From positions 1-5,033 of the forward strand of contig JAQUEZ010000371.1 of NCBI GenBank assembly GCA_028684915.1: a stretch of 5,033 bases of DNA, written 5' to 3'. Origin of the DNA: Desulfobulbus sp. Lineage in GTDB: Bacteria; Desulfobacterota; Desulfobulbia; Desulfobulbales; Desulfobulbaceae. Below the pieces are notes generated by a model. That model made no database searches and had not been told where the DNA came from. It was given only the letters and a program-made list of their open reading frames with translations. Positions within the stretch are counted from its first letter, which is position 1; each line of letters opens with the position of its first letter. Both the position numbers and the translations under genes were made by a program. This document shows positions 4,847-5,033 of the stretch, in pieces.

Positions 4847-5033
4847 CTAGAGATTTGCAGCCTTCGGGAAAAGGATGTTGTTCTCCAAGTGGACATGCTT
4901 GTGGAGATCGTCCTCAAACTCTTTGAGTTTTTGGTAGGTGACCATGAAGGTATTGCAGGCATCGCCAGGGATCGCATAGTCTTTGGAAAGATGACGAATC
5001 GAATGGACGGCATCACCGATTTCCTCGTGCTCG
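4847..5033 (-). CDS. ric: RIC (YtfE/ScdA/DnrN) iron-sulfur cluster repair di-iron protein, C-terminal part
   Basis: The minus strand reads a hemerythrin-like C terminus of 61 residues ending at TAG (4849-4847); the start lies beyond the window. Visible features are EHEEIG at the edge, a DACNTF segment, and the family signature LHKHVHLENNILFP, whose His and Glu residues are di-iron ligands. RIC proteins are cytoplasmic di-iron proteins that help restore iron-sulfur clusters after NO or peroxide damage. The PAS gene follows 28 bases later and the flavodiiron gene after that, in line with a shared nitrosative-stress role. An N-terminal ScdA-type domain cannot be assessed here. Confidence 0.93.
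   Translation of the reverse strand, partial: EHEEIGDAVHSIRHLSKDYAIPGDACNTFMVTYQKLKEFEDDLHKHVHLENNILFPKAANL

Noticed and set aside
4819..5016. N-terminal extension of the PAS protein
   Set aside because: The extra 66 codons lie over the RIC coding region in another frame and look low-complexity (Ser/Arg/Thr rich); the ATG at 4818 has a good ribosome binding site.
1..5033. CRISPR array, tRNA or rRNA gene
   Set aside because: No regularly spaced direct repeats and no tRNA- or rRNA-like segment were seen on either strand.

Overview
The window looks like chromosomal DNA of an anaerobic, nitrate/nitrite-respiring bacterium, most likely of the deltaproteobacterial type (Desulfobacterota, Desulfuromonadales/Geobacter-like or Desulfovibrio-like). 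That assignment is an inference from gene content: a pentaheme nitrite reductase, a Desulfovibrio-type single-cluster ferredoxin, a flavodiiron protein and a RIC-type di-iron repair protein. No rRNA or other taxonomic marker is present.

Layout. Positions 1-905 (+) hold the 3' part of nrfA (cytochrome c nitrite reductase), whose start lies outside the window. Positions 906-1358 hold no convincing gene. This stretch contains several inverted repeats, a perfect TATAAT -10 box, and what looks like the decayed 3' end (domain V/VI) of a group II intron. A small ferredoxin gene follows at 1359-1550 (+). A very strong hairpin at 1569-1611 then separates it from a block of genes on the minus strand. 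Read in their own direction, these are the end of a RIC/YtfE/ScdA di-iron protein (5033-4847), a stand-alone PAS protein (4818-4384), a flavodiiron protein (4255-3077), a DUF488 gene split by a frameshift at a T5 run (3040-2652), and a tandem DUF1566 protein (2659-1619) whose start overlaps the DUF488 stop.

How the genes fit together. NrfA reduces nitrite, and also NO, to ammonia. Flavodiiron proteins reduce NO or O2. RIC proteins repair iron-sulfur clusters or di-iron sites damaged by NO or peroxide. The PAS protein carries a His at the position that binds heme in FixL/DosP-type PAS domains, so it could sense the same gases. The minus-strand block therefore reads as a nitrosative/oxidative defence cluster next to a nitrite reductase, with an electron-carrier ferredoxin between them. 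The two downstream genes (DUF488, DUF1566) have no assigned role.

The most notable points are: an NrfA whose calcium-site residues are replaced, with Arg at a key position; the PAS protein with the heme-type His and no output domain; the intron relic lying in the ferredoxin leader; the frameshifted DUF488; and a promoter/inverted-repeat arrangement in front of the flavodiiron gene.
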